Positions 1 to 5,948 of a DNA stretch of 9,002 nucleotides are shown in pieces. The notes beneath the pieces are model-generated. The model ran no database searches. It was not told the DNA's origin and saw only the letters and a program-made list of their open reading frames with translations. The position numbers were made by a program, and so were the translations under genes. The stretch's first letter is position 1. Every line of letters starts with the position of its first letter. Source of the stretch: Lachnoclostridium sp. UBA739 (GTDB taxonomy: Bacteria > Bacillota_A > Clostridia > Lachnospirales > Lachnospiraceae); the NCBI GenBank assembly GCA_002297865.1, contig DBKX01000410.1, positions 8,290 through 17,291 of the forward strand. The letters run 5' to 3'.

Positions 1-1286
1 CTTTGACCGACATCGAAGTTAGGAAATTCTTCTGTTGCAAGCTTACTTGCTGAGTAAACACTTGCTCCAGCTTCATTGACTATAACATATTGAACTGGTT
101 TGTTGATCTCTTTTAGCATGTCTACAATAACTCGCTCGGACTCACGAGATGCTGTTCCATTTCCTACGGAAATCAATGTAATGTTGTATTTATCTATTAA
201 TGCCTTAACGGTCTTTTTGGTTTCTGCAATTTTATTCTGAGGCTCTGTTGGATAAACCACAACTGTATCTAGAACCTTTCCTGTTGCATCGACTACTGCC
301 AGTTTACAGCCTGTTCGAAATGCTGGGTCCCAACCTAATACAACTTGTCCGACAATTGGAGGCTGCATTAGTAATTGTTCGAGATTCTTACCGAAGATTT
401 TTATTGCGCCGTCTTCCGCTTTCTCAGTTAAATCATTACGAATTTCTCTTTCAATAGCTGGTGCAATTAAACGTTTATAACTATCTTCGATCGTATCTTT
501 TAAAACTTGAGTCGTGTTCGGATTTTCTTTTAGAATAACTTTTTTCTCAAGATATAATAAAATTTTATCTTCTGGCGCAATAATTTTAACAGATAATATC
601 TTCTCTTTTTCACCTCGGTTTAATGCAAGAACACGATGACCTGCTATCTTTGATATCGGCTCCTCATATTCATAATACATTTCGTAAACTGTTTTCTCTG
701 ATTTGTTCTTAGCTTCAGAACAAATAGACCCTTCTTTAAAAGTTACGTTACGAATATGCATTCTGTAATCTGCTTCATCGGAAATGCTTTCTGCAATAAT
801 GTCCATGGCACCTGCGATTGCTTCTTGCACTGTTTTAACTTCTTTTTCCTCTGAAATATAGGCCTTGGCTTCCTCCTCCAAAGACTTGCTGGTTAGCTGC
901 ATAAGAATGATATTAGCCAATCCTTCCAATCCTTTTTCCTTGGCAATTGTTGCTCTAGTACGACGTTTTGGACGATACGGACGATACAAATCTTCCACGA
1001 CAACTTGTGTCTTTGCAGCTAGTATCTGCTTTCTTAACTCTTCGGTTAACTTACCCTGTTCTTCAATACTTGCTAATACCTGCTGTTTCTTATCTTCTAA
1101 ATTTCTTAAATAGGTTAATCTTTCACTTAAATTTCTTAATTGTTCATCGTCCAAAGAACCGTGCTGCTCTTTACGATATCTCGCGATAAATGGAATTGTA
1201 TTTCCCTCATCAATTAATTTAACAGTTGCTTCTACTTGCCAAAGTTTTATCGATAATTCTTCACTAATCTGTTTTAAAATATCCAT
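1..1286 (-). CDS. tex: Tex family S1 RNA-binding transcription accessory protein (N-terminal part, cut by the window edge)
   Basis: I translated the minus strand from 1286 to 3 and found 428 uninterrupted codons with no stop or frameshift; the C-terminal part lies off the left edge. The start ATG (1284-1286) follows an AAAGAGG ribosome binding site with a 7-base spacer. Recognisable Tex hallmarks are PFIARYRKE near residues 32-40 in the N-terminal helical region, LYRPYRPKRRTRAT near 100-113, and a YqgF-like RNase H fold beginning around 317 with GWDPAFRTGCK, followed by VGNGTASRE near 374-382 and VNEAGASVYS near 403-412. Tex proteins are usually a little over 700 residues; the missing part should hold the rest of YqgF, the HhH motifs and the C-terminal S1 domain. 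The family is a conserved cytoplasmic nucleic-acid-binding protein linked to transcription and RNA metabolism; its exact job is not well fixed. It has its own promoter, separate from the lysC operon. Confidence 0.95.
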   Translation of the reverse strand, partial: MDILKQISEELSIKLWQVEATVKLIDEGNTIPFIARYRKEQHGSLDDEQLRNLSERLTYLRNLEDKKQQVLASIEEQGKLTEELRKQILAAKTQVVVEDLYRPYRPKRRTRATIAKEKGLEGLANIILMQLTSKSLEEEAKAYISEEKEVKTVQEAIAGAMDIIAESISDEADYRMHIRNVTFKEGSICSEAKNKSEKTVYEMYYEYEEPISKIAGHRVLALNRGEKEKILSVKIIAPEDKILLYLEKKVILKENPNTTQVLKDTIEDSYKRLIAPAIEREIRNDLTEKAEDGAIKIFGKNLEQLLMQPPIVGQVVLGWDPAFRTGCKLAVVDATGKVLDTVVVYPTEPQNKIAETKKTVKALIDKYNITLISVGNGTASRESERVIVDMLKEINKPVQYVIVNEAGASVYSASKLATEEFPNFDVGQ

Positions 1287-1332
1287 TCGTACGCCTCTTT
1301 CTATCAAATTATAACCTTCTATTCTTTTATAC

Positions 1333-1361
1333 ATTATAGCTAACATACTATTTTATGACAA
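1333..1361 (-). promoter_or_regulatory. Sigma-A type promoter of tex
   Basis: On the minus strand the -35 box TTGTCA (1361-1356) and the perfect -10 box TATAAT (1338-1333) are separated by exactly 17 bases. Transcription should start near 1326, giving a leader of about 40 bases before the tex ATG at 1286. It lies downstream of the lysC terminator, so tex is probably a separate transcription unit. The call rests on consensus match and position only. Confidence 0.8.
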
Positions 1362-1401
1362 TAGTGAGTGAACGACATTTTTCTCTCTTTGTTTGCATTT
1401 C

Positions 1402-1436
1402 AAAAAGGTGTCTGCTCCATTATGGAACAGACACCT
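1402..1436 (-). terminator. Intrinsic terminator of the aspartate-family operon (after lysC)
   Basis: A 9-bp perfect stem, AGGTGTCTG with CAGACACCT (1406-1414 and 1428-1436), continues past one mismatch into a short TCCA/TGGA inner stem with a 3-base loop. Read on the minus strand the hairpin is followed directly by five T residues (1406-1402). It lies about 110 bases after the lysC stop codon and upstream of the tex promoter, so it should end the operon transcript. On the plus strand the hairpin lacks a T-run. Confidence 0.85.
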
Positions 1437-1465
1437 GCTTTATCAAGTATATTCTTCTTAATTCT

Positions 1466-1495
1466 GGTATGTATGAGCAACGTCATTTTCATACC
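1466..1495 (-). repeat. Small hairpin in the lysC 3' untranslated region
   Basis: GGTATG (1466-1471) and CATACC (1490-1495) form a 6-bp inverted repeat with an 18-base loop; a one-register shift (GTATGA with TCATAC) is an alternative pairing. No T-run follows, so it is not a terminator by itself. It lies between the repeat at 1497-1552 and the terminator at 1402-1436. It may be only chance folding. Confidence 0.35.
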
Positions 1496-1496
1496 C

Positions 1497-1552
1497 AATA
1501 GCAATTACTCTCCTATTCAGAGTATGCCTAACAACATTGTCTAATTGCTATT
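1497..1552 (-). repeat. 11-bp inverted repeat overlapping the lysC stop codon
   Basis: AATAGCAATTA (1497-1507) is perfectly complementary to TAATTGCTATT (1542-1552), which spans the lysC TAG stop (1548-1550). Between the arms, TACTCT (1506-1511) and AGAGTA (1519-1524) can form an alternative 6-bp hairpin that competes for two bases of the outer stem. The minus-strand sequence after the repeat has no T-run, so it is not an intrinsic terminator. It could protect the mRNA 3' end or be a processing site; that is inference. Confidence 0.5.
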
Positions 1553-2027
1553 CTCCTAAGCTAAATGCATCGTGAACAGCATTCATAGCAACATCTACGT
1601 ATTTCTCATCAATTAATACGGTTACTCTGATTTCAGAAGTAGAAATTTGTTTAATATTAACGCCACAGTCATATAATGCTTCGAACATTTTAGCTGCAAC
1701 ACCTGCATTTGTCATCATACCCGCACCTACTACAGATACTTTTGCAACATTCTTTTCTACATCTACTTCATGACACTTTAAACTGCCTGCTCTATGTCTT
1801 TCGATAATAGCAACTGCTTCGTCTGCTGCATCTTCTGCAACGGTAAAGGAAATATCTTTGGTTCCATCGCGACCTACTGACTGTAAAATAATATCTACAT
1901 TAATATTATGATTTGCTAAATGATTAAATAACTTAAATGCAACTCCTGGTTGATCTTCTAGTCCAATTACTGCAATACGTGCTGTATTTTTATCGCAAGC
2001 TACCCCACTTACTAACATCTTTTCCAT
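1548..2027 (-). CDS. lysC: Predicted aspartokinase beta (regulatory) subunit from an internal in-frame start within lysC
   Basis: Inside lysC, codon 245 is an ATG preceded by AAGGAGGT with a 7-base spacer, as good as any ribosome binding site in the window. Translation from here gives a 159-residue protein in the same frame, identical to the lysC C-terminus and containing both ACT domains but no kinase domain. Bacillus subtilis aspartokinase II is known to make a beta subunit of about 160 residues from an internal start at nearly the same codon, forming an alpha2-beta2 enzyme. The start, spacing and frame are seen directly; that the product is made and assembles with the full-length chain is inferred from that precedent. 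Confidence 0.8.
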   Translation of the reverse strand: MEKMLVSGVACDKNTARIAVIGLEDQPGVAFKLFNHLANHNINVDIILQSVGRDGTKDISFTVAEDAADEAVAIIERHRAGSLKCHEVDVEKNVAKVSVVGAGMMTNAGVAAKMFEALYDCGVNIKQISTSEIRVTVLIDEKYVDVAMNAVHDAFSLGE

Positions 2028-2759
2028 ATTTACTACCTCCTTAACAACTGTCCCTTCTGTTGTATTTAAACTTGAGCGAACTACTAACTGAACTCCATAC
2101 TTCTTAGCCATTTCTACGGAACGGTTATGAAGTACACCTGCGCCTAATGTTGCAAGTTCTAGCATTTCATCGTATGTGATTTCTTCTAGTTTTCTTGCTT
2201 TCTTAACGACACGTGGATCAGCTGTATATACACCGTCTACGTCAGTGTAAATCTCGCATGCATCTGCGTGTAACGCAGCTGCCAAGGCAACAGCAGTTGT
2301 ATCGGAACCGCCTCTTCCTAGTGTTGTATAATCATCAAACTGATTGATTCCTTGGAAACCTGTAACGATTACAATTTTACGGTTTGCCAATTCATTTTTA
2401 ATACGGTCTGTATCTATTCTCTTTAATCTCGCATTTCCATAAACAGCTGTGGTATGCATTGCTACTTGAAATGCGTTTAATGAGATCGCTGGAACTCCAA
2501 GTGAATTCATAGCCATTGCCATCAATGCTACAGACGTCTGTTCTCCTGTTGTTAAAAGCATATCAAGCTCTCTCTTTGATGCATTAGGATTAATCTCCTT
2601 TGCCTGTGCCAAAAGGACATCTGTCTGTTTCCCCATTGCGGATAAAACAACAACGACATCATTTCCTTTGTTGTATTCTTCAATACATCTTCTGGCTACA
2701 TTAAAAATTCTCTCTTTATCGGCTACAGATGTACCACCGAACTTTTTTACTATTAACAT
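1548..2759 (-). CDS. lysC: Aspartokinase (aspartate kinase), two ACT domains
   Basis: This 403-residue cytoplasmic enzyme phosphorylates L-aspartate with ATP, the first step toward lysine, threonine and methionine. The amino-acid kinase domain covers about residues 1-240 and shows KKFGGTS (5-11), TTGE (70-73) and GRGGSDT (148-154), all typical of the family. The regulatory half has two ACT domains, about 262-330 and 340-400. Length and layout match Bacillus aspartokinase II. The ATG is preceded by AGGAGG with a 5-base spacer. It is the last gene of the operon, 22 bases after the apgM-like gene, and is followed by an intrinsic terminator. Met245 has its own strong ribosome binding site (separate entry), so the gene probably makes alpha and beta subunits. 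No lysine riboswitch or T-box precedes the gene. Its place with hom suggests threonine-linked control, but which end product inhibits the enzyme cannot be read from the sequence. Confidence 0.96.
   Translation of the reverse strand: MLIVKKFGGTSVADKERIFNVARRCIEEYNKGNDVVVVLSAMGKQTDVLLAQAKEINPNASKRELDMLLTTGEQTSVALMAMAMNSLGVPAISLNAFQVAMHTTAVYGNARLKRIDTDRIKNELANRKIVIVTGFQGINQFDDYTTLGRGGSDTTAVALAAALHADACEIYTDVDGVYTADPRVVKKARKLEEITYDEMLELATLGAGVLHNRSVEMAKKYGVQLVVRSSLNTTEGTVVKEVVNMEKMLVSGVACDKNTARIAVIGLEDQPGVAFKLFNHLANHNINVDIILQSVGRDGTKDISFTVAEDAADEAVAIIERHRAGSLKCHEVDVEKNVAKVSVVGAGMMTNAGVAAKMFEALYDCGVNIKQISTSEIRVTVLIDEKYVDVAMNAVHDAFSLGE
2035..2042 (-). promoter_or_regulatory. Internal Shine-Dalgarno inside lysC, setting the beta-subunit start
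   Basis: The minus strand reads AAGGAGGT, 7 bases, then ATG (2027-2025). It encodes the VKEVVN stretch that joins the kinase and ACT domains. The eight-base match to the anti-Shine-Dalgarno is longer than that of the gene's own start (AGGAGG, 2765-2770), so the internal product may be made in equal or greater amount. Confidence 0.8.
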
Positions 2760-2781
2760 AGCTGCCTCCTAATTTCATTCC

Positions 2782-3987
2782 TTATTTATTTTCTAAAAAT
2801 TCAGATAGAAGCGTGTACCCTTCTTCTAAATAGTTACCACTAAGTTTGGCATCCTTCTCATTATAGTTCCAATCATGTGATTCCTCTTTTGTACTATCAT
2901 ATAGTAAATATGGAACTGGATTTGATGTGTGGGTACGTATTGCAATTGGAGTTGGATGGTCAGGCATAATAAGCATACGGTAGTCTACACCCGCCTTGTC
3001 TAAACCGTCTTTTACCGTCTTTATGACTTTTGAGTCTAAAGATTCAATAGCTTGCAATTTTCTTTCTAAACTTCCCTGATGACCCATTTCATCTGGAGCC
3101 TCTACGTGTATATATGCAAAATCATAATCTTCTTTTACTAGTGCGTCAACAGCTGCCTGTGCTTTTCCTTCATAATTTGTATGAAGTGTACCATCGGCAC
3201 CTTGCACTTCAATATTTTTTAGCCCCGCTCCTACTGCAATTCCTTTTAACAAGTCAACGGCAGAAATCATAACTCCTTTCTTACCTGTCTTTTCTTCAAA
3301 GGAATCAAGTGCTGGTTTTGTACCTGCACCCCAGAACCAGATAGAGTTGGCTTTGTTTAAACCTTTTTTTGCACGTTCAGCATTTAATGGATGAGCATTA
3401 AGAATATCATAACTCTTTTCCATCATATCTTTCAACAACTTTTCTTTTGGAAGATAATCACCTATTACCTTACCTAGTATATCATGTGGTGGTGTTAAAT
3501 CAACTACTTCTCCCTTATCCCATATTAATAAGTGACGGTAACTTGTTCCAACATAATACTGGAACATATCGTTTTGAAGTTCATCTTGAACTGCTTTTAA
3601 CAAAATTGCTGCATCTTCTGTTGAAATTTCACTAGAGCTGTGGTCAATAATTGTCTTTTGTTCATAAGGTAAATCGTCATCTGATACCGTTACTATATTA
3701 CAACGAATTGCAATATCTGTATCCTTCATGTTTACTCCAATACTTAAAGCTTCTAATGGAGAACGACCTGTATAATATTTTCTAGGATTATATCCGATTA
3801 CAGCTAAATTAGCTGTATCACTTCCTGGATTCATTCCATCTGGAATTGTATGTACTAGACCGATTCTTGCTTTCTTTGATAATTCATCCATACATGGTGT
3901 ATTGGCATGTTCCAATGGAGTCTGGTTTCCAATAGACTCTATTGGTTCATCTGCCATGCCATCTCCTAATACAACAACGTATTTCAT
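2782..3987 (-). CDS. ApgM-like (cofactor-independent phosphoglycerate mutase, archaeal type) protein; probable homoserine kinase
   Basis: A 401-residue protein of the alkaline phosphatase/iPGM superfamily. Visible motifs are VVVLGDGMAD (4-13, metal-binding Asp9), NPGSDTAN (53-60, probable nucleophile Ser56), YTGRSPLEA (72-80), HVEAPDEMGHQG (294-305) and MPDHPTP (341-347), so the metal and phosphoryl-transfer sites look intact. By sequence alone it would be called phosphoglycerate mutase. However, it sits between hom and lysC, and a subgroup of this family (TIGR02535, 'proposed homoserine kinase') is linked to threonine genes in genomes lacking classical ThrB. I therefore favour phosphorylation of homoserine to O-phosphohomoserine. 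I chose the ATG at 3987, with GAGG and a short spacer and the family-typical MKYVVVLGDG start. An upstream in-frame ATG at 4008 would add seven residues but lacks a ribosome binding site and lies inside an inverted repeat. It ends 22 bases before lysC. Confidence 0.85.
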   Translation of the reverse strand: MKYVVVLGDGMADEPIESIGNQTPLEHANTPCMDELSKKARIGLVHTIPDGMNPGSDTANLAVIGYNPRKYYTGRSPLEALSIGVNMKDTDIAIRCNIVTVSDDDLPYEQKTIIDHSSSEISTEDAAILLKAVQDELQNDMFQYYVGTSYRHLLIWDKGEVVDLTPPHDILGKVIGDYLPKEKLLKDMMEKSYDILNAHPLNAERAKKGLNKANSIWFWGAGTKPALDSFEEKTGKKGVMISAVDLLKGIAVGAGLKNIEVQGADGTLHTNYEGKAQAAVDALVKEDYDFAYIHVEAPDEMGHQGSLERKLQAIESLDSKVIKTVKDGLDKAGVDYRMLIMPDHPTPIAIRTHTSNPVPYLLYDSTKEESHDWNYNEKDAKLSGNYLEEGYTLLSEFLENK

Positions 3988-4006
3988 CTTTCCCTCTTTT
4001 CTGCGC

Positions 4007-4069
4007 ATTGATTTTGCACAAATACACTGGGACAGTTTATCTAGTCTCTAGAGTATGTGCAAAATCAAT
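4007..4069 (-). repeat. Intercistronic inverted-repeat element, predicted three-way RNA junction
   Basis: A perfect 14-bp inverted repeat, ATTGATTTTGCACA (4007-4020) and TGTGCAAAATCAAT (4056-4069), encloses 35 bases holding two more dyads: TCTAG-TCT-CTAGA (4040-4052) and ACTG-GGA-CAGT (4026-4036). After a 2-base bulge (4021-4022) the outer stem can gain 3 bp (4023-4025 with 4053-4055). In RNA this gives a compact three-way junction using most of the hom-apgM gap. No T-run follows on either strand, so it is not a typical terminator. It begins 17 bases after the hom stop and ends just before the apgM ribosome binding site. It may be an mRNA processing or stability element, or a copy of a small dispersed palindromic repeat; the sequence alone does not decide. 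Confidence 0.7.
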
Positions 4070-4086
4070 CTCGCTTGTCATCTAAT

Positions 4087-5301
4087 TTAAAATGCAACTC
4101 TAATTCTAGAAATCATATTATCAAACTTTTCAATTTCTGTTTTAAATGTCTTTTCTTTCATTTCTTCAGTAATAAATGCATATTCATTGTCAAATCCCGC
4201 TTTTACTTCTTTCACAGTGCCAAATGCTGCTTTCACTTTAGATTCATTTTCTTCCTTAGAACCACTTAAACGAACAAAGAATTTTTGAGTAGCTTCATCA
4301 ATACAAGCTAACTCTAATTTCTTGCTGCTCCAAATCGTCATAATATTAGTTCCTAAATGTTTTGCTGCATCTACAACATCTGCTACAACTGCACTGGCTG
4401 TTGGCAACTTTCCAGCACCTTTACCGTAAAACATAACATCACCAAGCAGATTTCCGCGAACGAAAATACCATTAAATACATCATTTACACTATATAATGG
4501 GTGTTTGCTATCTATCATCATTGGTGCAACCATTGCGTAGACTTTATCGTCTACCTTTTTGCTTGTTCCGAATATCTTAATACTCGCATTTAATGCTTTC
4601 GCATATGTAATATCCTTATCGGTTATCTTTGTAATACCTTCTGTATAGATATCCTCATAATCAACTTGCATGCCGTATGCTAAGGAAGTTAAAATTGCAA
4701 TTTTTCTACATGCATCATATCCTTCAACATCTGCTTCAGGATTTCTTTCTGCGTATCCCTTTGCTTGTGCATCTTTTAATACTGTATCAAAATCAGAACC
4801 TTCTGTACTCATCTTAGTTAATATATAGTTTGTAGTACCATTCAAAATACCAGTTATTTCTTCAATTTCATCTGCTGTTAGGGATTGATTTAATGGTCTG
4901 ATAATTGGAATACCACCACCAACGCTAGCTTCAAAAAGGAAGTTTACTTTATTCGCTCTTGCTATCTCTAATAATTCTGCTCCATGCTTTGCAACAAGTT
5001 CCTTATTAGATGTACAAACGCTTTTTCCTTTTTCAAGTGCTTCTTTTACAAACTGATATGCAGGATTCGTTCCTCCCATCGTCTCAACAATAATCTGTAC
5101 ATCTGGGTCATTGACAATCACACTATAATCATGTACTACCTTTTCTTGAATCGGGTCTCCCTCAAAATCACGCAAATCTAGTACATACTTTACATTAATC
5201 TCATTTCCTGCTTTTTTGTTAATACTTTCTTGGTTTGTGTTAAGAACTTCTACTACACCCGAACCAACCGTACCATAACCTAAAACACTAATATTTATCA
5301 T
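4087..5301 (-). CDS. hom: Homoserine dehydrogenase
   Basis: This 404-residue enzyme reduces aspartate semialdehyde to homoserine with NAD(P)H, the branch point toward threonine and methionine. The Rossmann nucleotide-binding motif GYGTVGSG lies at residues 8-15. TSNKELVAKHG (97-107), GGGIPII (128-134), NGTTNYIL (154-161) and KGYAERNPEADVEGYDACRK (181-200) are classical family motifs; Asp196 and Lys200 align with the catalytic Asp/Lys pair of the yeast enzyme by motif position. The C-terminal part (about 340-400) occupies the place of the usual ACT domain but is short and lacks a recognisable DxPGVL loop, so threonine feedback may be altered. The ATG follows AAGGAGG with a 6-base spacer and lies 15 bases after the ACT regulator's stop, so the two genes are closely coupled. 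A structured 63-base element separates hom from the next gene. Confidence 0.97.
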   Translation of the reverse strand: MINISVLGYGTVGSGVVEVLNTNQESINKKAGNEINVKYVLDLRDFEGDPIQEKVVHDYSVIVNDPDVQIIVETMGGTNPAYQFVKEALEKGKSVCTSNKELVAKHGAELLEIARANKVNFLFEASVGGGIPIIRPLNQSLTADEIEEITGILNGTTNYILTKMSTEGSDFDTVLKDAQAKGYAERNPEADVEGYDACRKIAILTSLAYGMQVDYEDIYTEGITKITDKDITYAKALNASIKIFGTSKKVDDKVYAMVAPMMIDSKHPLYSVNDVFNGIFVRGNLLGDVMFYGKGAGKLPTASAVVADVVDAAKHLGTNIMTIWSSKKLELACIDEATQKFFVRLSGSKEENESKVKAAFGTVKEVKAGFDNEYAFITEEMKEKTFKTEIEKFDNMISRIRVAF

Positions 5302-5316
5302 ATCGCGCCTCCTTAA

Positions 5317-5760
5317 TTATTCTCTTGCTAATATCTTTAGTGAATGTATTCCATTAAGATGCTCAATTTCCTCAATCATAACTTCCGCATCAAATATTTG
5401 TGGTGGAATCTGAACACTTGTTGTAAGCAAAGCGATTCCATTCACCGGTATACTTTGATGTATTGTTAGAATATTAGCTTTATGTTCTGCGATTATATTT
5501 AAAACAGTGGATAACAAACCCGGTTCATCATCCATCTGCAACATAAATGTTATTGTCTTTCCCCTTGCATTTTCATGAAATGGAAATATGTCATCTTTAT
5601 ATTTATAAAAAGAACTGCGACTTATGCCAACTTTATCCGTTGCTTCCTGAATTGTAATGTTACTTTTAGCATCAAGTAATCGTTTCGCTTCCACTACTTT
5701 CAAAAGTACTTCTGGCAATGCCTTCTCTTTTACTAAAAAGTATTTTTTATTTTCTTTCAT
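5317..5760 (-). CDS. HTH-ACT domain protein of the PheB (UPF0735) family, probable regulator of the threonine operon
   Basis: A 147-residue protein, the same length as I recall for Bacillus PheB. Residues 36-57 (ITIQEATDKVGISRSSFYKY) look like a helix-turn-helix, and residues 70-145 form an ACT domain with DEPGLLSTVLNII (78-90), the ligand-loop consensus. I chose the ATG at 5760 for its GGGGTGAT-type ribosome binding site and family-typical start; an in-frame ATG at 5826 would add 22 residues that do not resemble the family. As I recall, the Bacillus subtilis PheB protein has been reported as ThrR, a repressor of the hom-thrCB genes; here the gene is the first of an operon containing hom, which fits that role well. 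It has its own promoter and a palindrome in its leader, so autoregulation by threonine is a reasonable inference. PheB proteins are often annotated as chorismate-mutase-related, but no such domain is visible. Confidence 0.9.
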   Translation of the reverse strand: MKENKKYFLVKEKALPEVLLKVVEAKRLLDAKSNITIQEATDKVGISRSSFYKYKDDIFPFHENARGKTITFMLQMDDEPGLLSTVLNIIAEHKANILTIHQSIPVNGIALLTTSVQIPPQIFDAEVMIEEIEHLNGIHSLKILARE

Positions 5761-5774
5761 TCCATCACCCCTGA

Positions 5775-5789
5775 ATTGCACCTTGCAAT
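5775..5789 (-). promoter_or_regulatory. Candidate operator or RNA hairpin in the leader of the ACT regulator
   Basis: ATTGCA-CCT-TGCAAT is a perfect 6-bp dyad with a 3-base spacer, located between the predicted transcription start (about 5827) and the ribosome binding site of the PheB/ThrR-like gene. The half-site motif TTGCAAT recurs in the -35 region (TTGCAA at 5862-5857, followed by T), suggesting two related binding sites. It could be the target of the encoded regulator, or a small hairpin near the ribosome binding site. The dyad is seen; its function is inference. Confidence 0.4.
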
Positions 5790-5833
5790 ATTTATGTATG
5801 TACAGGAAACACACTTGTTCTTCCACGAGAGAT

Positions 5834-5862
5834 ATCTTATCATAGTTTTTCTAAGATTGCAA
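5834..5862 (-). promoter_or_regulatory. Extended -10 promoter of the aspartate-family operon
   Basis: On the minus strand, TTGCAA (5862-5857) and TAAGAT (5839-5834) are separated by 17 bases, and the -10 box is preceded by TGA, forming an extended -10 (TGnTAnnAT type). The predicted start near 5827 leaves a leader of about 67 bases before the ATG at 5760. That is too short for a T-box or a lysine riboswitch. It lies 11 bases after the T-run of the cheW terminator. Confidence 0.7.
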
Positions 5863-5873
5863 GTAACAAAAGG

Positions 5874-5931
5874 AAAAACCTCCATATCCTTGTTCCAAGT
5901 AAGAAATTACCCAGAATAAAAATATGGAGGT
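5874..5931 (-). terminator. Intrinsic terminator after cheW
   Basis: ACCTCCATAT (5878-5887) and ATATGGAGGT (5922-5931) form a perfect 10-bp stem, followed on the minus strand by five T residues (5878-5874). The 34-base loop is unusually large but holds a small CTTG-TTC-CAAG hairpin (5889-5899) that may shorten it. It separates cheW from the promoter of the next operon. Confidence 0.75.
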
Positions 5932-5948
5932 CTTATATAGAACTCTTT

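Noticed and set aside
248..457. Plus-strand open frame of 69 codons near the left edge
   Set aside because: It is antisense to the intact tex reading frame, including its YqgF motif region, and has no supporting start signal.
865..1189. Plus-strand open frames of 60-90 codons opposite tex, and similar ones opposite prfB and secA (7132-7503, 7634-7914)
   Set aside because: They lie antisense to well-conserved genes, have low-complexity S/F/L-rich translations, and show no ribosome binding site or family resemblance.
3988..4008. Start of the apgM-like gene at the upstream ATG (4008)
   Set aside because: No ribosome binding site precedes it, it lies in the arm of the inverted repeat, and the added MRRKEGK residues simply read through the real ribosome binding site.
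4007..4069. The hom-apgM inverted repeat as an intrinsic terminator
   Set aside because: Neither strand shows a T-run after the stem, and the downstream genes lack a clear promoter of their own and belong to the same pathway.
5761..5826. 22-residue N-terminal extension of the ACT regulator
   Set aside because: The 5826 ATG lies at the predicted transcription start and has no ribosome binding site; the start at 5760 gives the family length of 147 residues.
5761..5833. T-box or lysine riboswitch in the leader of the amino acid operon
   Set aside because: The leader is only about 67 bases, far too short, and shows neither a T-box sequence nor an anti-terminator/terminator pair.
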